Made by a program: the position numbers and the translations under genes
In this document: positions 63,337 through 64,000 of the stretch, in pieces
Layout of the letters: the number at the start of each line of letters is the position of its first letter
Numbering within the stretch: position 1 is the first letter of the stretch
The notes under the pieces: generated by a model
What the model was told of the DNA's origin: nothing
Databases searched by the model: none
The model's input: the letters and a program-made list of their open reading frames with translations, nothing else
Assembly (NCBI GenBank): GCA_030824805.1
Contig: JAPJRC010000002.1
Location: forward strand, 51,055 to 115,054
Length of the DNA stretch: 64,000 nt
DNA from: Micavibrio sp.
GTDB lineage: Bacteria; Pseudomonadota; Alphaproteobacteria; Micavibrionales; Micavibrionaceae
Direction: 5' to 3'

Positions 63337-63753
63337 ATGTTAGAAGCTGTAAATTCAGTTTTGTCTAATGCTCAATACACAAGAGCTGTCGCCGAGCAGC
63401 AGAGTGTAGTAAATTCCTATGCCGCCAATCCCGAGCGTGTGCAGCAGGCCAGCACACAAGCGCCTTACCTCAGCCTTTATATCAAGGTCGACACGAATTT
63501 CGATAAGGCGATCCTGCAAATCCGTGACAATCAGTCCGGCGATGTTCTTCGCCAGATTCCGACGGAAAGCCAGTTGGAAGCCTATCGCCGCGCGCAAACT
63601 TCCAATGCAATACGTCCCAGCGAATACACCGAAGTTCGCGAAGAGGTTGCGGTCGAAGTAAGAGACGTGCCCGATGCGCCGGTCGCGGAAGCAAGTTCGG
63701 CGCCCACACAGCAGGCGCCGACTCAAACTGTTTCAGTGGACACACAAGTCTAA
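63337..63753 (+). CDS. flaG: FlaG family protein
   Basis: The ATG at 63337 follows AGGAAATT. The 138 residues are polar, with the FlaG core near 60-95: LYIKVDTNFDKAILQIRD, followed by SGDVLRQIPTESQLEAYRRA, which matches the family D-x-TG-EVIRQIP pattern. The C-terminal third is Val/Ala/Pro/Gln-rich and probably disordered. FlaG proteins affect flagellar filament length in other bacteria. A longer frame starting at 63298 is possible but less likely. Confidence 0.8.
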   Translation: MLEAVNSVLSNAQYTRAVAEQQSVVNSYAANPERVQQASTQAPYLSLYIKVDTNFDKAILQIRDNQSGDVLRQIPTESQLEAYRRAQTSNAIRPSEYTEVREEVAVEVRDVPDAPVAEASSAPTQQAPTQTVSVDTQV

Positions 63754-63758
63754 GGCTT

Positions 63759-64000
63759 TTACGCCGACGAATTCCAGCCGCCGGTGGGCGGTTTTTTTGT
63801 GTCTTCTGCATTTGCGGAATCCGTTGTGGCCGCGGTTGCGGAAGAGGCGTTTTCTGCTTGCGCATTTTTCATCCCGGTCATGAGTCCGCCCGCGATGTCG
63901 CGGTTGATCTTGATCAGAATGTCGAGCTTGTTCTTTTCCGGTTTCGCCAGAATATCGACTTCGCGTTTGAACACAAACTTCGCAAGATTGTAAATGATGT
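63759..64000 (-). CDS. C-terminal part of an unknown protein, running off the right edge
   Basis: About 80 codons are visible on the minus strand and the frame is open to the window edge. The sequence has a helical, basic part (VFKREVDILAKPEKNKLDIL, NRDIAGGLMTGMKNAQAE) and a disordered Ser/Ala/Thr tail ending in TGGWNSSA. No family is recognised from the fragment. The 3' end overlaps the FlaG terminator hairpin. Confidence 0.6.
   Translation of the reverse strand, partial: IIYNLAKFVFKREVDILAKPEKNKLDILIKINRDIAGGLMTGMKNAQAENASSATAATTDSANAEDTKKPPTGGWNSSA
63778..63798 (+). terminator. Intrinsic terminator after flaG
   Basis: Stem CCGCC / GGCGG with loop GGTG, then seven T residues. It lies 25 bp after the flaG stop, inside the 3' end of the convergent partial gene. 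Confidence 0.75.

Overview
The window is a dense stretch of an alphaproteobacterial chromosome. The main evidence is a CtrA orthologue with Asp51, the histidine phosphotransferase ChpT, the CtrA inhibitor SciP (DUF1153) and the flagellar activator FlbD. This set is known from the CtrA cell-cycle and motility circuit of Caulobacter and its relatives. GC content is moderate, most genes abut or overlap, and no rRNA, tRNA, CRISPR array, phage or insertion sequence was seen. The overall content would fit a motile, possibly predatory Micavibrio-like lineage, but that placement is inference and was not tested.

Layout. 1-9.4 kb (minus strand): the 5' part of purH, a full chemotaxis operon cheA-cheW-cheY-cheB-cheR, chpT, galU and a membrane J-domain protein. 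9.4-15.1 kb (mostly plus): an Xaa-Pro aminopeptidase, a BTLCP cysteine proteinase, rpsU (minus), gamma-glutamyltransferase and a multi-pass membrane protein. 15.1-20.1 kb (minus): the ATPase yejF, a three-gene operon behind two Fur-box-like sites (a 91-residue protein, a weakly SDR-like protein and a methyltransferase) and a BrkB-type membrane protein. 20.1-25.4 kb: arginine biosynthesis (GNAT-argD-argF on minus, argB on plus) and an M20 amidohydrolase. 25.4-35 kb: a SulP transporter, a YqgE/AlgH-like protein, and the scattered remaining parts of a Yej-type peptide importer (yejE, yejB, yejA) mixed with a histidine phosphatase, an aldo/keto reductase, kdsB and a YciE-type ferritin-like protein. 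35-39 kb: a CBS-domain pair, pyrD, a GFA protein, pgsA and an EEP hydrolase. 39-43.2 kb: ctrA with a perfect CtrA site in its own promoter, then an accessory-looking block containing a Tat-exported orphan and a three-gene operon ending in a RelA/SpoT-fold protein. 43.2-64 kb: flagellar genes fliI-fliJ, fliK-like, flhG, flhF, flhA, and the operon fliF-fliG-fliH-fliN-(small membrane protein)-flbD, followed by sciP and flaG. This part also holds a rhomboid protease, a DUF3137 protein, a lipoprotein and two paralogous small exported proteins.

How it fits together. ChpT, CtrA, SciP and FlbD would time flagellar and chemotaxis gene expression. Perfect or 7/8 matches to TTAA-N7-TTAA lie upstream of ctrA, cheA, flhF and fliF. 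The Che proteins control the motor switch (FliG, FliN). FlhF and FlhG are expected to set flagellar position and number. FliH, FliI, FliJ, FliK and FlhA belong to the export apparatus.

The least explained parts are the RelA/SpoT-fold operon (40.9-43.0 kb), the Fur-box operon (16.8-19.1 kb), the paralogous pair beside flbD (56.2-57.0 kb) and a possible translation-shaping hairpin immediately before fliI.
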